A stretch of 64,000 nt of DNA from positions 39,476 through 103,475 of the forward strand of contig NZ_LMTZ01000105.1 of NCBI RefSeq assembly GCF_001456025.1, written 5' to 3'. The stretch is from Mastigocoleus testarum BC008 (lineage in GTDB: Bacteria > Cyanobacteriota > Cyanobacteriia > Cyanobacteriales > Nostocaceae). Numbering within the stretch: position 1 is the first letter of the stretch; every line of letters begins with the position of its first letter. Positions 45,790-56,097 of this stretch are shown here, in pieces. The notes beneath the pieces are model-generated. The model had not been told where the DNA came from, searched no databases, and saw only the letters and a list, made by a program, of their open reading frames with translations. Position numbers and translations under genes: made by a program.

Positions 45790-47898
45790 ATGATTTCAAC
45801 AACACCTCAAACCAAATCATTTGCAACTATTTACCAAGTAGAAGCAGGGCGCACCCATCCTTTAGGGGCGACACCAAACAAAGACGGAGTAAACTTCTCA
45901 CTGTTTTCAGAGAATGCTACGTCAGTGGATCTATTGTTATTTAATAAGTATGACGATCCAGAACCGATACAAATTATCCAATTAGATCCAAAAATCAATA
46001 AAAGTTTTCATATATGGCATGTCTATGTCAGAGGTTTAAAACATGGTGCAGCCTATGCTTATCGAGTTGGTGGTCCTCAGGAACTACATGAACGAGGAGA
46101 CCGTTTTAACAAAAACAAGGTACTGATAGATCCCTACGCACATAGTATTAGTGATGCTCTTTGGAATCGTATTGATGCAATAGGAAAGCAAGATAATCTT
46201 GCAACTTCTATGCGGAGTGTAGTAGTCGATCTATCAGATTATGACTGGGAAGGTGACGAACCACTCAGACGATCAATTAGCTCGTCTATAATTTACGAAG
46301 TACATATTCGCGGATTTACGATATCACCAACTTCTTCTTGTAAATATCCTGGTACTTTCACGGGAGTTACTGAGAAGATTCCTTATTTGCAAGAGTTGGG
46401 GGTAACAGCTGTTGAACTCTTACCGGTGTTTGATTTTGATAATAAGGATATCATTCGAACCGTTGATGGGAAACCGCTGAAAAACTACTGGGGATACGAT
46501 CCACACAGTTTTTTTGCTCCAGAAGCTTCTTATTGTTATGCTCCAGAGCAGAAAAGCCCGATCAGAGAGTTTCGGGATATGGTCAAGGCTTTACATAAGG
46601 CTGGAATTGAAGTGATACTTGATGTCGTCTTCAATCATACAAGTGAAGGTAATCATAATGGTCCGATAATTAACTTCAAAGGTATTGATAACAGTATTTA
46701 TTATCACCTCGTACCTTCTGACCAACAGTATTACATGGATTATTCTGGATGTGGTAATACCTTTAATTGCAACCATCCAATGGTGGATAAATTAATTGTA
46801 GAATGCCTGGAGTTTTGGGTCAAAGAAATGCATGTAGATGGCTTTCGATTTGATGAAGGCTCAATTCTTGCCCGAGACCAAAACGGAGTTCCAATGAAGA
46901 ACCCACCAGTAATTTGGCATATTGAAACATCTGAAACTTTAGCAGACACTAAATTAATTGCTGAGGCTTGGGATGCTGGTGGACTATATCATGTAGGTAG
47001 TTATCCAGGATATCGTTGTGCGGAGTGGAACGGACTCTTCCGAGACCATATTCGGCGTTTTGTAAAAGGAGAAGCAGGACTCGTTGGAGCAGTAGCCTCA
47101 AGACTTGCTGGTAGTGCTGATATCTACGAAAAACAAGGTCGTTTACCTCTTAATAGCGTTAATTTTGTGACCTGTCATGATGGATTTACTCTATATGATT
47201 TAGTTGCATACAATTACAAACACAATGAAGCAAATGGTGAAGGTAATCGGGATGGTATTGATGATAATTTAAGCTGGAATTGCGGAGTAGAAGGTGAAAC
47301 CGATAACCCAGAAATACAAGCCTTACGAAAGAAACAAATTAAAAATTTTGCAACGATTCTCTTACTTTCTCAGGGCATACCAATGATTTTGGCTGGGGAT
47401 GAAGTTGGGCGTACCCAAAAAGGTAATAACAATGCTTACTGCCAAGATAATGAGATTAGTTGGTTTGATTGGAGCCTTTTGAAGAAGAACGCAGATATAT
47501 TCAGGTTCTTCAAAATGATGATTGCCTTTCGCAAACGCTACGGTGGCTTATGTCGTCGTGGATTTTTTAATGGCGAAATCAATGAGCGAGGTCTAGCAGA
47601 TATTTCTTGGCATGGTTCCAAATTATTTAGTCCTGGCTGGGACGATCCGAATGGGCTAGTTCTTGCCTATACTCTTGGGGGTTTCGATGGCGAGGCTGAT
47701 ATTCACGTAATGCTTAATATGTATTGGGAGAGCCTCGAATTTGAGATTCCACAAATTGAAGGTAGAAATTGGTACAAAGTTATAGACACATCTGAAATTT
47801 CTCCTAAAGACATTTTGGAGCCATGTACAGAAGTTTTAATTGCTAAACAAAATCACTTGGTGAGAGACCGCAGCATAGTTGTGCTCATTTCTCAATAA
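45790..47898 (+). CDS. glgX: Glycogen debranching enzyme (isoamylase type)
   Basis: A 702-residue GH13 protein. The N-terminal CBM48-like domain has HPLGATPNKDGVNFSLFSEN. The catalytic regions are visible: DVVFNHTSEG (region I), GFRFDEGS with the nucleophile Asp (II), IAEAWDAGG with the acid/base Glu (III) and FVTCHDGFTL (IV). It removes alpha-1,6 branches during glycogen breakdown. Length matches GlgX. The next gene, 49 bases on, encodes an AGE-fold/STAS protein, which suggests a sugar-metabolism pair. Confidence 0.93.
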   Translation: MISTTPQTKSFATIYQVEAGRTHPLGATPNKDGVNFSLFSENATSVDLLLFNKYDDPEPIQIIQLDPKINKSFHIWHVYVRGLKHGAAYAYRVGGPQELHERGDRFNKNKVLIDPYAHSISDALWNRIDAIGKQDNLATSMRSVVVDLSDYDWEGDEPLRRSISSSIIYEVHIRGFTISPTSSCKYPGTFTGVTEKIPYLQELGVTAVELLPVFDFDNKDIIRTVDGKPLKNYWGYDPHSFFAPEASYCYAPEQKSPIREFRDMVKALHKAGIEVILDVVFNHTSEGNHNGPIINFKGIDNSIYYHLVPSDQQYYMDYSGCGNTFNCNHPMVDKLIVECLEFWVKEMHVDGFRFDEGSILARDQNGVPMKNPPVIWHIETSETLADTKLIAEAWDAGGLYHVGSYPGYRCAEWNGLFRDHIRRFVKGEAGLVGAVASRLAGSADIYEKQGRLPLNSVNFVTCHDGFTLYDLVAYNYKHNEANGEGNRDGIDDNLSWNCGVEGETDNPEIQALRKKQIKNFATILLLSQGIPMILAGDEVGRTQKGNNNAYCQDNEISWFDWSLLKKNADIFRFFKMMIAFRKRYGGLCRRGFFNGEINERGLADISWHGSKLFSPGWDDPNGLVLAYTLGGFDGEADIHVMLNMYWESLEFEIPQIEGRNWYKVIDTSEISPKDILEPCTEVLIAKQNHLVRDRSIVVLISQ

Positions 47899-47947
47899 GT
47901 TTACAGATTAAATTGTCTTTTTTGTGGGTCTTGTTGTGGAAAATTTA

Positions 47948-50119
47948 ATGAACAAAGTTGATTTTTCGTTTTCAGACTTGATCGCGGGATATGTCACTTC
48001 TTTTAGCCCTCAAAAGGGGGATTTTGGCATTTTCACTTTAAAAACCTCTGATGATAGGGAATTTGAGATTTTATTAACCTCAAAAACCTATGCCAACATG
48101 ATAAGGAACTTAGGAGACCCTTATCTTGACTGTACTAGTTATATTGATTCAATGCTTATCCCAGGTAGGTATCTTTTTGTACAGGGGGTTTTCTATTCGG
48201 AACTAAATCAGTATACATTTGAAGCAAAACATATTATCTTTGTAGGTCGGACAAAGAGCGAGTATCTGTTTGAAAAATCAGACTGGTGGGTTAAGCAGGT
48301 ACAACAGTTAGCCAATTTTTACTTCAAATCCCAATTTGAGGATGGAAAGATTGATTATCACAAATATCGCACGAATTTGAGCTTGTCTGGTTTCAAAGAA
48401 GGATTAAACCGTCAGGAAACTGATACTATTTCCCGCTTGATTTACGGTTTTGCTACTGCTTACATGATGACAGGAGAAGACCGTTATATTGAAGCTGCTG
48501 AAAAAGGAAGTGAGTATCTGCGCGAACACATGCGCTTTCTAGATGAGAGTGAAGGAATTTGCTATTGGTATCATGCAATTGACATTAAACCAGATGGTAG
48601 CGAGCATAAAATATTTGCCTCAGAATTTGGAGATGATTATGATGCGATTCCAGCATATGAGCAGATTTATGCATTGGCTGGTCTCACCCAGACTTATCGG
48701 ATAACAGGCGACCCCCTAATTATGAATGATATTGAGTTAACACTCAATTTATTTAACCGTTATTTCAAAGACGAAAACCAGGGGGGATTTTTTTCGCACA
48801 TTGACCCGATTACCCTCAGTCCTCATTCTGATAATTTGGGTCATAATCGTGCTAGAAAAAACTGGAATTCTGTAGGGGACCATGCCCCAGCTTATTTGAT
48901 CAATCTCTGGCTAGCAACAGAGAAAGAAGAATATGCCAATTTACTTGAGTACACTTTTGACACAATTGAAGAACATTTTCCGGATTACGATCATAGTCCT
49001 TTTGTTCAGGAACGCTTTCATGAGGATTGGAGTCACGACACTACTTGGGGATGGCAACAAAACCGCGCTGTTGTAGGTCACAACCTCAAAATAGCCTGGA
49101 ATATGATGCGGATGTATCATCTCAAACCGAAAGAAAAGTATGTTGAATTAGCTCAAAAGATTGCAACAATAATGCCTGGAGTTGGTAGCGATCAACAACG
49201 TGGAGGGTGGTATGACGTATTAGAGCGTATTCTAGAACCAGAACAGGAGGTACATCACTTTGTGTGGCATGACCGAAAGGCTTGGTGGCAACAAGAACAA
49301 CCTATCTTAGCTTATCTTATTTTAACCGGCTCTTTAGATAATCCTGAGTATCGCCGACTGAGCCGTGAAGCAACAGCTTTCTATAACGCCTGGTTTCTGG
49401 ATCACGACGAAGGGGGGATTTATTTTAATGTTTTAGCTAATGGACTTCCTTTCCTCTTAGGGAGGACAGAGCGCGGTAAGGGTAGTCATTCTATGAGCGG
49501 CTATCATTCATTTGAATTAGGTTATTTGGCTACAGTTTATACAAAACTGTTGATTAATAAAGAGCCGATGGATTTATATTTTAAGCCTAAGCCAAAAGGC
49601 TTTAAAGATAATATCCTACGAGTCGCACCAGATATTCTCCCACCTGGTAGTGTGCGAATTAGCGAGGTATGGATTGATGAAGAACTACATTTTGATTTTG
49701 ATGCAGATAATCTGACGATTAAACTGCCATCTACTCAACACGAAATGAAGGTTAGAGTTAGAGTTTTACCCACTCAGGTATATTTTAATGCCACTTTGCT
49801 AGATGTAATTGAAGGTACTGCCAAGATATCCTTAAGTGGTTTATTAGATGCAAATGCATTGGAATTGCTTCAGGAAGAACTAAGAAAAGCAACAGTACAA
49901 CCTATCAAACGCCTCATTTTATTACTAGATGAGCTGAAATGTATATCCAGTGCTGGTTTGCGTGCACTCATTTTCACGAAACAAAAGCTGGATCCCAATA
50001 TGGAAATTTATGTAGTTGGGGCGAGCGAACAGATCAAGCATTTTCTCAAGATGAGTGCATTCTGTGAGGGTATTACCCTGTTGGACAAGTACAACACTGT
50101 TGAAATGATAAAAGTATAG
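47948..50119 (+). CDS. AGE-fold (alpha/alpha)6-barrel protein with C-terminal STAS domain
   Basis: A 723-residue protein; ATG 47948 is preferred over GTG 47924. Residues ~1-110 form a small beta-rich domain. About 115-560 are an (alpha/alpha)6 barrel like N-acylglucosamine 2-epimerase/cellobiose epimerase (GFATAYMMTGEDRYIEAAEKG, WHDRKAWWQQEQPILAYLIL, divided by loops). After a beta segment, the last ~100 residues are a STAS domain with the phospho-acceptor loop CISSAGLRAL. STAS domains are anti-sigma antagonists or signalling modules. Joining one to a sugar-isomerase fold is unusual and suggests regulated carbohydrate metabolism. Confidence 0.8.
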   Translation: MNKVDFSFSDLIAGYVTSFSPQKGDFGIFTLKTSDDREFEILLTSKTYANMIRNLGDPYLDCTSYIDSMLIPGRYLFVQGVFYSELNQYTFEAKHIIFVGRTKSEYLFEKSDWWVKQVQQLANFYFKSQFEDGKIDYHKYRTNLSLSGFKEGLNRQETDTISRLIYGFATAYMMTGEDRYIEAAEKGSEYLREHMRFLDESEGICYWYHAIDIKPDGSEHKIFASEFGDDYDAIPAYEQIYALAGLTQTYRITGDPLIMNDIELTLNLFNRYFKDENQGGFFSHIDPITLSPHSDNLGHNRARKNWNSVGDHAPAYLINLWLATEKEEYANLLEYTFDTIEEHFPDYDHSPFVQERFHEDWSHDTTWGWQQNRAVVGHNLKIAWNMMRMYHLKPKEKYVELAQKIATIMPGVGSDQQRGGWYDVLERILEPEQEVHHFVWHDRKAWWQQEQPILAYLILTGSLDNPEYRRLSREATAFYNAWFLDHDEGGIYFNVLANGLPFLLGRTERGKGSHSMSGYHSFELGYLATVYTKLLINKEPMDLYFKPKPKGFKDNILRVAPDILPPGSVRISEVWIDEELHFDFDADNLTIKLPSTQHEMKVRVRVLPTQVYFNATLLDVIEGTAKISLSGLLDANALELLQEELRKATVQPIKRLILLLDELKCISSAGLRALIFTKQKLDPNMEIYVVGASEQIKHFLKMSAFCEGITLLDKYNTVEMIKV

Positions 50120-50172
50120 CTGGTGTGGGTACAAGTTTTTTGTTCCCTCAAATATATCAAGGTTATATTTAT

Positions 50173-50352
50173 TTAACCCTTTTTTGTTATATTTGGTAAA
50201 TCATAGCTGTAAGTTTTTCAAGACTTGAATTTTAAATTTTTAGGGTTGGAATTTAATTATTGTTAGAAAATAAAACCCCAAATATTTATTAAATAAAGCT
50301 TCCAGCTTTTCAATTTTATCTTTGTTTTCCGATAGTGACAAAAGAGGGTTAA
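50173..50352. mobile_element. MITE-like element, family A copy 4
   Basis: 180 bp bounded by TTAACCCTTTTTTGTTA and TGACAAAAGAGGGTTAA. The interior is diverged, but a GGTTGGAATTTAATTATTG-like block and CAGCTTTT recall the copy at 35867. It is the most decayed of the four after 11841. Confidence 0.75.
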
Positions 50353-50460
50353 TTCACATTAGGCGTTTCCTACCTTTTGTAACACCGAACAGGACAAGCA
50401 AGCATATTGAGACTTGCAATTGTAGCGACACTACACTAATATTGCTTGTAATTATATACT

Positions 50461-50800
50461 AGGCAGATTTCAAAGGAGGGATGGTAATTGTGGTCATACA
50501 ACCCATGTGGAATCACAATTCCTTGAGCCAGAGACTTCCAATCACGATCAAATACCTGAATTTCTTCTGTGGCGTACATTCGTCTATACCGATATAACTG
50601 TCCAATTAATTCTTTTTCTTGGCATCCATGCTCAAAATCGGATTACCTGCTTCGTGGTAAGTAATTTTCAGGTTCTCAATGTTTTCAAACTGTTGATTGC
50701 GTTGCGGATGTTTACCTGTTGCTAAGCGTTTTTGTGCTTTGCGTTTGCCATAGTTGTACTTCACCAACAGTTGATCTACTACTGTGAGACTTACTAGTAT
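50461..50800 (-). pseudogene. ISAzo13-family transposase fragment
   Basis: Reading the minus strand from about 50800 gives TVVDQLLVKYNYGKRKAQKR, then KHPQRNQQFENI and GNPILSMDAKKK. A one-base deletion near 50611 breaks the frame, and after it the sequence continues ELIGQLYRYRRMYATEE and FDRDWKSLAQGIVIPHGLYD. These are core motifs of ISAzo13-type transposases. Both ends of the gene are missing. Short plus- and minus-strand open frames here are shadows of this remnant. Confidence 0.82.
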
Positions 50801-50945
50801 AACCTTTTTTACTTGAAGCTAGTGTTCTTAGTATATTTGCAGTAGCAAATGTACCTTGTGGGTCGGTGAAGTTTATCGCTTCGGCAGTTGGGCAAGGCAT
50901 GGTCGCTGTTCAGTTTATTCGTAAGTATCTTAGTCAGGTATAATT

Positions 50946-52355
50946 ATGATTCACTTAAGTATAATTGACTTGCAAGCTTTACGTCTTGCACCACTTTTTG
51001 CGCGCTTTACAGATGAGCAAATGTGTTGGCTGGCAGAAAATAGCAGTGAATTACATCTGCAGCCTGGTAAAAAATTTGTGACACAAGGAGATCCAGCCAA
51101 TTATTTTTACGTACTTCTAGAAGGTGAGCTTTGGCTTACAAAAGATGTCGGTGGTCAGGAAATTTATGTCAATACTTATGAAGCAGGGACAATTTTTGGT
51201 GAGATGTCTCTATTGATAGATAAGCCTTATATCGCTAATGGACGTGCTGTAAAAGAAAGTCATGTTTTGCAATTAGGAAAAGAGGTTTTCTGGGACATGC
51301 TCACACACTGTCCTTCGATAACTCGTGGCCTTTTATCCACAATGGCGGGGCGCTTACAGCTCTTAGAGTCAATGTCACAACAGCATGAAAAGTTTATTGC
51401 ACTTGGTACTTTAGCTGCTGGAATTGCCCATGAATTGAATAATCCCGCCGCCGCAACTCTTAGAGCAGCAGAACAATTACAAGAACCGCTACAGATACTA
51501 TCATTATTTGCACCTCAGTTCTGTCAACAGTCAATGACTAGAGAGCAAATCATATCGATTTCTAACTTGCAAAATCACTTGGAAAAGCACGTAGCAAAAC
51601 CGGTAAAGCTAGATTCACTAGCTCAGAGTGACCTAGAAGAGGAGGTTACAGCCTGGTTAGAGATGCACGATGTGATTGATGGATGGAAAATAGCCCCAAC
51701 TTTAGTACAGGCTGGACTAGATATTAAATGGTTAGACAATTTTGCGCAACATTTAGTTACGGGTTCCTTAACCGATATGTTGACTTGGATTGACGCTAAA
51801 CTTACAGGAATTTATTTGTTGAACGAAATCAAGTTGAGCACATCACGTATTTCAGATCTGGTTAGGGCTATCAAGGACTACTCTTACATGGATCAGGGTC
51901 CACTACAAAATATAGATGTCCATGAGGGAATCGAAAGTACGCTGATAATCCTGAATTATAAGCTCAAAAAGAATATGGTTGTTAGCCGCGAGTATGATAA
52001 TAGCTTACCTCGCATTTATGTGTATGGTAGTCAACTAAATCAAGTCTGGACTAACCTGATTGATAATGCAATCGACGCAATCAAGGAGCCTGGACATATT
52101 TGTATACGTACATTACGGGAAAATGACTATGTTTTAGTGGAAATCATTGATAATGGACCTGGAATACCACCTGAGATTCAATCACGTATTTTCGAGCCAT
52201 TTTTCACGACTAAAGGTGTGGGAGAGGGTACTGGTTTAGGTTTACACATTGCTTATCGCATTGTTGTCGCAAATCATCAAGGCGACATCAGAGTTCTTTC
52301 TCAACCTGGAAGTACCTGTTTTCAGATTCGGTTACCCATTGAACAATCACGGTAA
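50946..52355 (+). CDS. Sensor histidine kinase with N-terminal cyclic-nucleotide-binding-like domain
   Basis: A 469-residue soluble kinase. Residues ~10-130 are a CNMP/Crp-like sensor (PGKKFVTQGDPANYFYVLLE, FGEMSLLIDKPYIANGRA). The DHp helix starts about residue 150: LAAGIAHELNNPAAATLRA with the phospho-acceptor His. The HATPase domain follows: NAIDAIK, IDNGPGIPPEIQSRIFEPFF and GTGLGLHIAY. There is no membrane segment and no receiver domain, and no response regulator is adjacent. Similar orphan CNMP-kinases occur in cyanobacteria. The STAS protein upstream may share its signalling context. Confidence 0.9.
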   Translation: MIHLSIIDLQALRLAPLFARFTDEQMCWLAENSSELHLQPGKKFVTQGDPANYFYVLLEGELWLTKDVGGQEIYVNTYEAGTIFGEMSLLIDKPYIANGRAVKESHVLQLGKEVFWDMLTHCPSITRGLLSTMAGRLQLLESMSQQHEKFIALGTLAAGIAHELNNPAAATLRAAEQLQEPLQILSLFAPQFCQQSMTREQIISISNLQNHLEKHVAKPVKLDSLAQSDLEEEVTAWLEMHDVIDGWKIAPTLVQAGLDIKWLDNFAQHLVTGSLTDMLTWIDAKLTGIYLLNEIKLSTSRISDLVRAIKDYSYMDQGPLQNIDVHEGIESTLIILNYKLKKNMVVSREYDNSLPRIYVYGSQLNQVWTNLIDNAIDAIKEPGHICIRTLRENDYVLVEIIDNGPGIPPEIQSRIFEPFFTTKGVGEGTGLGLHIAYRIVVANHQGDIRVLSQPGSTCFQIRLPIEQSR

Positions 52356-52399
52356 CTTTTTAAGCTGCGAATAATGCGATATAAAAATAACCAATATTT

Positions 52400-55288
52400 T
52401 CAAGCCTTGGGATTACCCACCTCAATTGCTCCCAAAGCTTTTAAAGAGGCAATAGTTGCACTTGTTAAACCTGTAACCCCAGTAACGTTCATACCTTCGT
52501 AAGGTCTAAATTCACTTATAGTTTCTAGGCACTCACCTGTCGACATATCCCAAAGCTTAACAGTTTGGTCTTCACTACCACTTGCCAGTATATTACCTTG
52601 TGGACTAAAAGCAACTGATCGTATCCAGTGTGTATGTCCTTCTAAAGTTTTGAGACATTGACCAGTGTTGATATCCCATAGTTTTACCGTTTGATCTGTA
52701 CTACCACTGGCTAAGATATTACCAATTTCCTTCGAGGAAGTTGTGCTAATGGGAATACAAGCAAGTGACAATACCCAACCTGTATGTCCTTTTAAGGTTT
52801 TGAGGCATTTGCCAGTTCTGATATTCCATATTTTTATTGTTTTATCCTTACTACCACTAACTAAAATATTACTACTTCCCTCCAGAAAAACAAGTGATAA
52901 TACCCAGCCTGTATGTTCCTGTAAGGTTGTGCTACACAAATTAGTACTAATATCCCACAAATGAATTTTTTGGTCATCACAGGCGCTAGCTATAATCTTA
53001 CCTTTAGGACTAAACGCAACAAACCAAACTCCATTGCTGTGTTTTAGAATTTTGAGGCATTTACCATCAGAAATATTCCATAACCTTACTGTTTTATCAT
53101 CACTCCCACTGGCCAAGATATTACCTTGGGGACTGAAAGTGACAGATTTTACTGAACCGGTATGCCCTTGCAAAGTTTGAAGACATTGACTCGTGCTAGG
53201 ATTCCATAGCTTCACTGTTCTGTTCGCACACCCCCTAGCCAAGATATTACCTTGAGGGCTGAATGCAACAGTTCGCAACCCATCAGGAAATTTGGGCAAA
53301 AAGTTCAGGTGTTCGTTATTGTTAGTTTTGTCTAACTTTGTAGTCTGGCAATTGCTATCGCTACCAATATTACTAATATCTGAGTTTTTCGTTGTAAGCG
53401 TTCCTGTATAGTTAAGTTCTTCACGTAAGACAGAGTTGGCGATTGTTTTTACCCAACTGGCGTGTCCTTTAAAAGTTAATAGTTTGTCATCATCTACAAA
53501 TACTCGCCACAAGGAAACATTACCCAGTGCATCATTTGTAACTAAAATTTTTCCATCTGGACTAAATGCTAATGAATAAATACTACTTAAGGTTTTAGTA
53601 AAAATAGACTTTGCTAGATCCGCATAAGCAAAGTTGACTTGGTGTAAGGTACAACCCCATAAATCTGCTTGCCAAACTGTCAAATATGAAAAATCATAGT
53701 TGTTTAAATCAATATTTAGATTCCTGAAAATATTGAAAATATTTCCAGCTGTATAGCCTGGTTCTAAGGGAGATTGCTTTTGTAATTTTGCTAGAATCTT
53801 TTTTAAGTGAATTTCAAGACTTTTTTTTCTTTTGAAGATAGTCAACAGTCCATCTATAACCGGTTGAAGAATACAGCGTATCTGTTCTTCAATCACAGAA
53901 TTTTGACTTTGCGCCTTAATCAAGCTGTAACTCCTAAAAAGTTCTATTTTCTGAGTAAAAATCTCTTCACACACTAAGTCTACTAATCGAACAGTTACAT
54001 GATCCATTATTACAGGGTGTAGTGTGAAGAGTGCTGACTTTTTTTCTAACAGTCCGCGCCTTTGAAGAGATTCCAGAGCTTCTAGCAATTTTTGATGTGG
54101 CAATGGTGACAGAATATCTTCTTGCAATTCCAAAATCGAAATTGGTCGACGGTTGACTGCCAACCAGTACACTATCTCTTGTTCACAACTCGATAAGCGC
54201 TTAAACTGCGGTTCTAAAAGTTCCCTAATATCACCAAAAACTGTTGTATCTTGTTGTAAGAATTCAGTTACATTACCATTAAAAAGATCAAAAATGGTGG
54301 TCGCAACCATTTTTAAAGCTGATGGATTACCTGCGTAACGCTCAACTAGTCTTTCCCATTCCTCTTCGGATCCACAAAGACCTTTATCTTGAAATATTTT
54401 TTGCGCTTCCACATGATCGAGACCAGTTAGTTGCAACGAACGAACAGGTAGTGCTTCTCCTTCAAGGGATGCTACTTCTTTGAATTTTTCCCTACTGGTT
54501 AGCACCAAGCAGCTTTGATGAAAAACCTCTCCAAGGCGTTGAAATAGCTTACCATAATCCTCATACCCCTTTAGATAGCGTCCAGCATAAGTGTCAGTTT
54601 GAAGAAGTGTCTCAGCGTTATCAAATACAATCAAACAGCGGTGCGATCGCAAGTAATCAATCAATCGTGATATTTTGTGACCAGTGGTTTCTCGTAGATC
54701 TATTTTAGTCTGCCCCTTATTTGATAAGAATTGAATCAATTTATCCAAGGTTTCTTTGAGTGGTGGGGCATTATGTAGTGAAATCCACTGAACGTACTCA
54801 AATTTGTTTTGAATTTGTTTTGCAAGTTTTACAGAAAGAGTTGTTTTACCGATACCTCCCATTCCCAATATTGCTACTATTCGGCAACGCTCATTAAGAA
54901 GCCATTGATACAGAGTAGTAAGTTCTTCTCTACGCCCATAAAAAACACTTACATCAACTGCATCTCCCCAATCTTGATACAATGACGTAATGGCCCGTTC
55001 AATATTCTCAAAATCTGGTTCTGGCTGTAAATAATCGTTTCTATGAAGTTTTATATTAAAAGCATTGAATACATTAACAAGCGTCTTCTTATCAACTTTT
55101 TCTTCACAGGCTAGTATCTTCGCAAGGGTTACAGAAGTTAATCCAGTAAATTCACTTAATTTTTCAAGGGTGTATTTTTCCCCTGAATTTTCCCGGAATT
55201 CTAATTCAACTCTTGCATCCTGAAGTTTTTGCCATCCTGAAGGAGTAAGAATTACACCACGGTTGCGTCTTGACTTATGCAAATTCAT
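52400..55288 (-). CDS. NB-ARC/WD40 STAND protein (paralogue of 5874-9440)
   Basis: A 962-residue protein with the same order as the first: HTH-like (1-85), NB-ARC with Walker A GMGGIGKT at 142-149 and Walker B CLIVFDNAET, a pentapeptide-like stretch (NNYDFSYLTVWQADLWG), then WD40 repeats. Eight are seen; the second is broken by a ~50-residue polar insert (around 53310-53430) and the seventh by a short Ser-rich insert. The C-terminal tail PYEGMNVTGVTGLT matches the paralogue. It is convergent with the kinase gene, 44 bases between stops, and close to the second CIS locus. Confidence 0.88.
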   Translation of the reverse strand: MNLHKSRRNRGVILTPSGWQKLQDARVELEFRENSGEKYTLEKLSEFTGLTSVTLAKILACEEKVDKKTLVNVFNAFNIKLHRNDYLQPEPDFENIERAITSLYQDWGDAVDVSVFYGRREELTTLYQWLLNERCRIVAILGMGGIGKTTLSVKLAKQIQNKFEYVQWISLHNAPPLKETLDKLIQFLSNKGQTKIDLRETTGHKISRLIDYLRSHRCLIVFDNAETLLQTDTYAGRYLKGYEDYGKLFQRLGEVFHQSCLVLTSREKFKEVASLEGEALPVRSLQLTGLDHVEAQKIFQDKGLCGSEEEWERLVERYAGNPSALKMVATTIFDLFNGNVTEFLQQDTTVFGDIRELLEPQFKRLSSCEQEIVYWLAVNRRPISILELQEDILSPLPHQKLLEALESLQRRGLLEKKSALFTLHPVIMDHVTVRLVDLVCEEIFTQKIELFRSYSLIKAQSQNSVIEEQIRCILQPVIDGLLTIFKRKKSLEIHLKKILAKLQKQSPLEPGYTAGNIFNIFRNLNIDLNNYDFSYLTVWQADLWGCTLHQVNFAYADLAKSIFTKTLSSIYSLAFSPDGKILVTNDALGNVSLWRVFVDDDKLLTFKGHASWVKTIANSVLREELNYTGTLTTKNSDISNIGSDSNCQTTKLDKTNNNEHLNFLPKFPDGLRTVAFSPQGNILARGCANRTVKLWNPSTSQCLQTLQGHTGSVKSVTFSPQGNILASGSDDKTVRLWNISDGKCLKILKHSNGVWFVAFSPKGKIIASACDDQKIHLWDISTNLCSTTLQEHTGWVLSLVFLEGSSNILVSGSKDKTIKIWNIRTGKCLKTLKGHTGWVLSLACIPISTTSSKEIGNILASGSTDQTVKLWDINTGQCLKTLEGHTHWIRSVAFSPQGNILASGSEDQTVKLWDMSTGECLETISEFRPYEGMNVTGVTGLTSATIASLKALGAIEVGNPKA

Positions 55289-56097
55289 ATGGTTATGTAA
55301 CGCTTAATATTATTTAAATATAATATTTTTTGGATGTTGATGACTACATATTAACACTCTACAAACAATAGTATTACTATTTGATTCTTATTAAAATAGC
55401 CTATACTTGCTCTTGAAACGCAAATTTGCACTTTCTATAAAGAGTTTGCGAAGAATTCCCGACTTTTTTTGCTCATAATATTTCCGATGGTTGTGTTGCA
55501 AAAATTAGAGATGGTTATAAAATACTTGATCAATGCTATTTATTATACAATTACACTGACTCGTTGATGGGTTCCAATCATTTAATATTTTGCAAAAATA
55601 TTTTATGGTGGGGTCGGAAAATTTGTATAAAAAATATTTAGGAATGGTGCAAGAAATATTGCCACCCTAATTATATTAATGCACAAAAAATAAACTTATT
55701 TCAAAATATTAACCATTATAATCGTACTTTACAACTTTTAAAATTAAGGAATACTATATCAAAAACACAAAACAACTATCAAAAAAACAAAACAACGCGT
55801 GTCAAAACCATATTTTGTATAACTCTTATATAAGTCTCTTTGATACAGACGATTTAGGGTATCACTTATTCAAGACTCGATATAGAGCTAAACAAGTTCT
55901 TATTGGTGCACGAAAATTGGTACTCGAGCATAAGTAATTAACCAGACATGATATTAAGCTTTTGCTCTGATTATACTAATAAAACAATATAATATTGTGT
56001 CTTAAAGAACATTGCATCTAAGTATCTACTGTTAATTTAAGCCGCACTAGTTTTTAGAACTGCTGCTGTAATTTGGCTATTTTCTTAACAGTTAATT
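55289..56097. other. AT-rich intergenic region between divergent genes
   Basis: About 800 bases between the minus-strand NB-ARC gene and the plus-strand zinc-ribbon gene. It must hold both promoters, but no clear -35/-10 pair stands out. A CAAAACAACTATCAAAAAA/ACAAAACAAC direct repeat lies near 55763-55797. Confidence 0.45.

Noticed and set aside
50507..50900. Short open frames on both strands as genes
   Set aside because: They are fragments and shadows of the frameshifted ISAzo13-type transposase.
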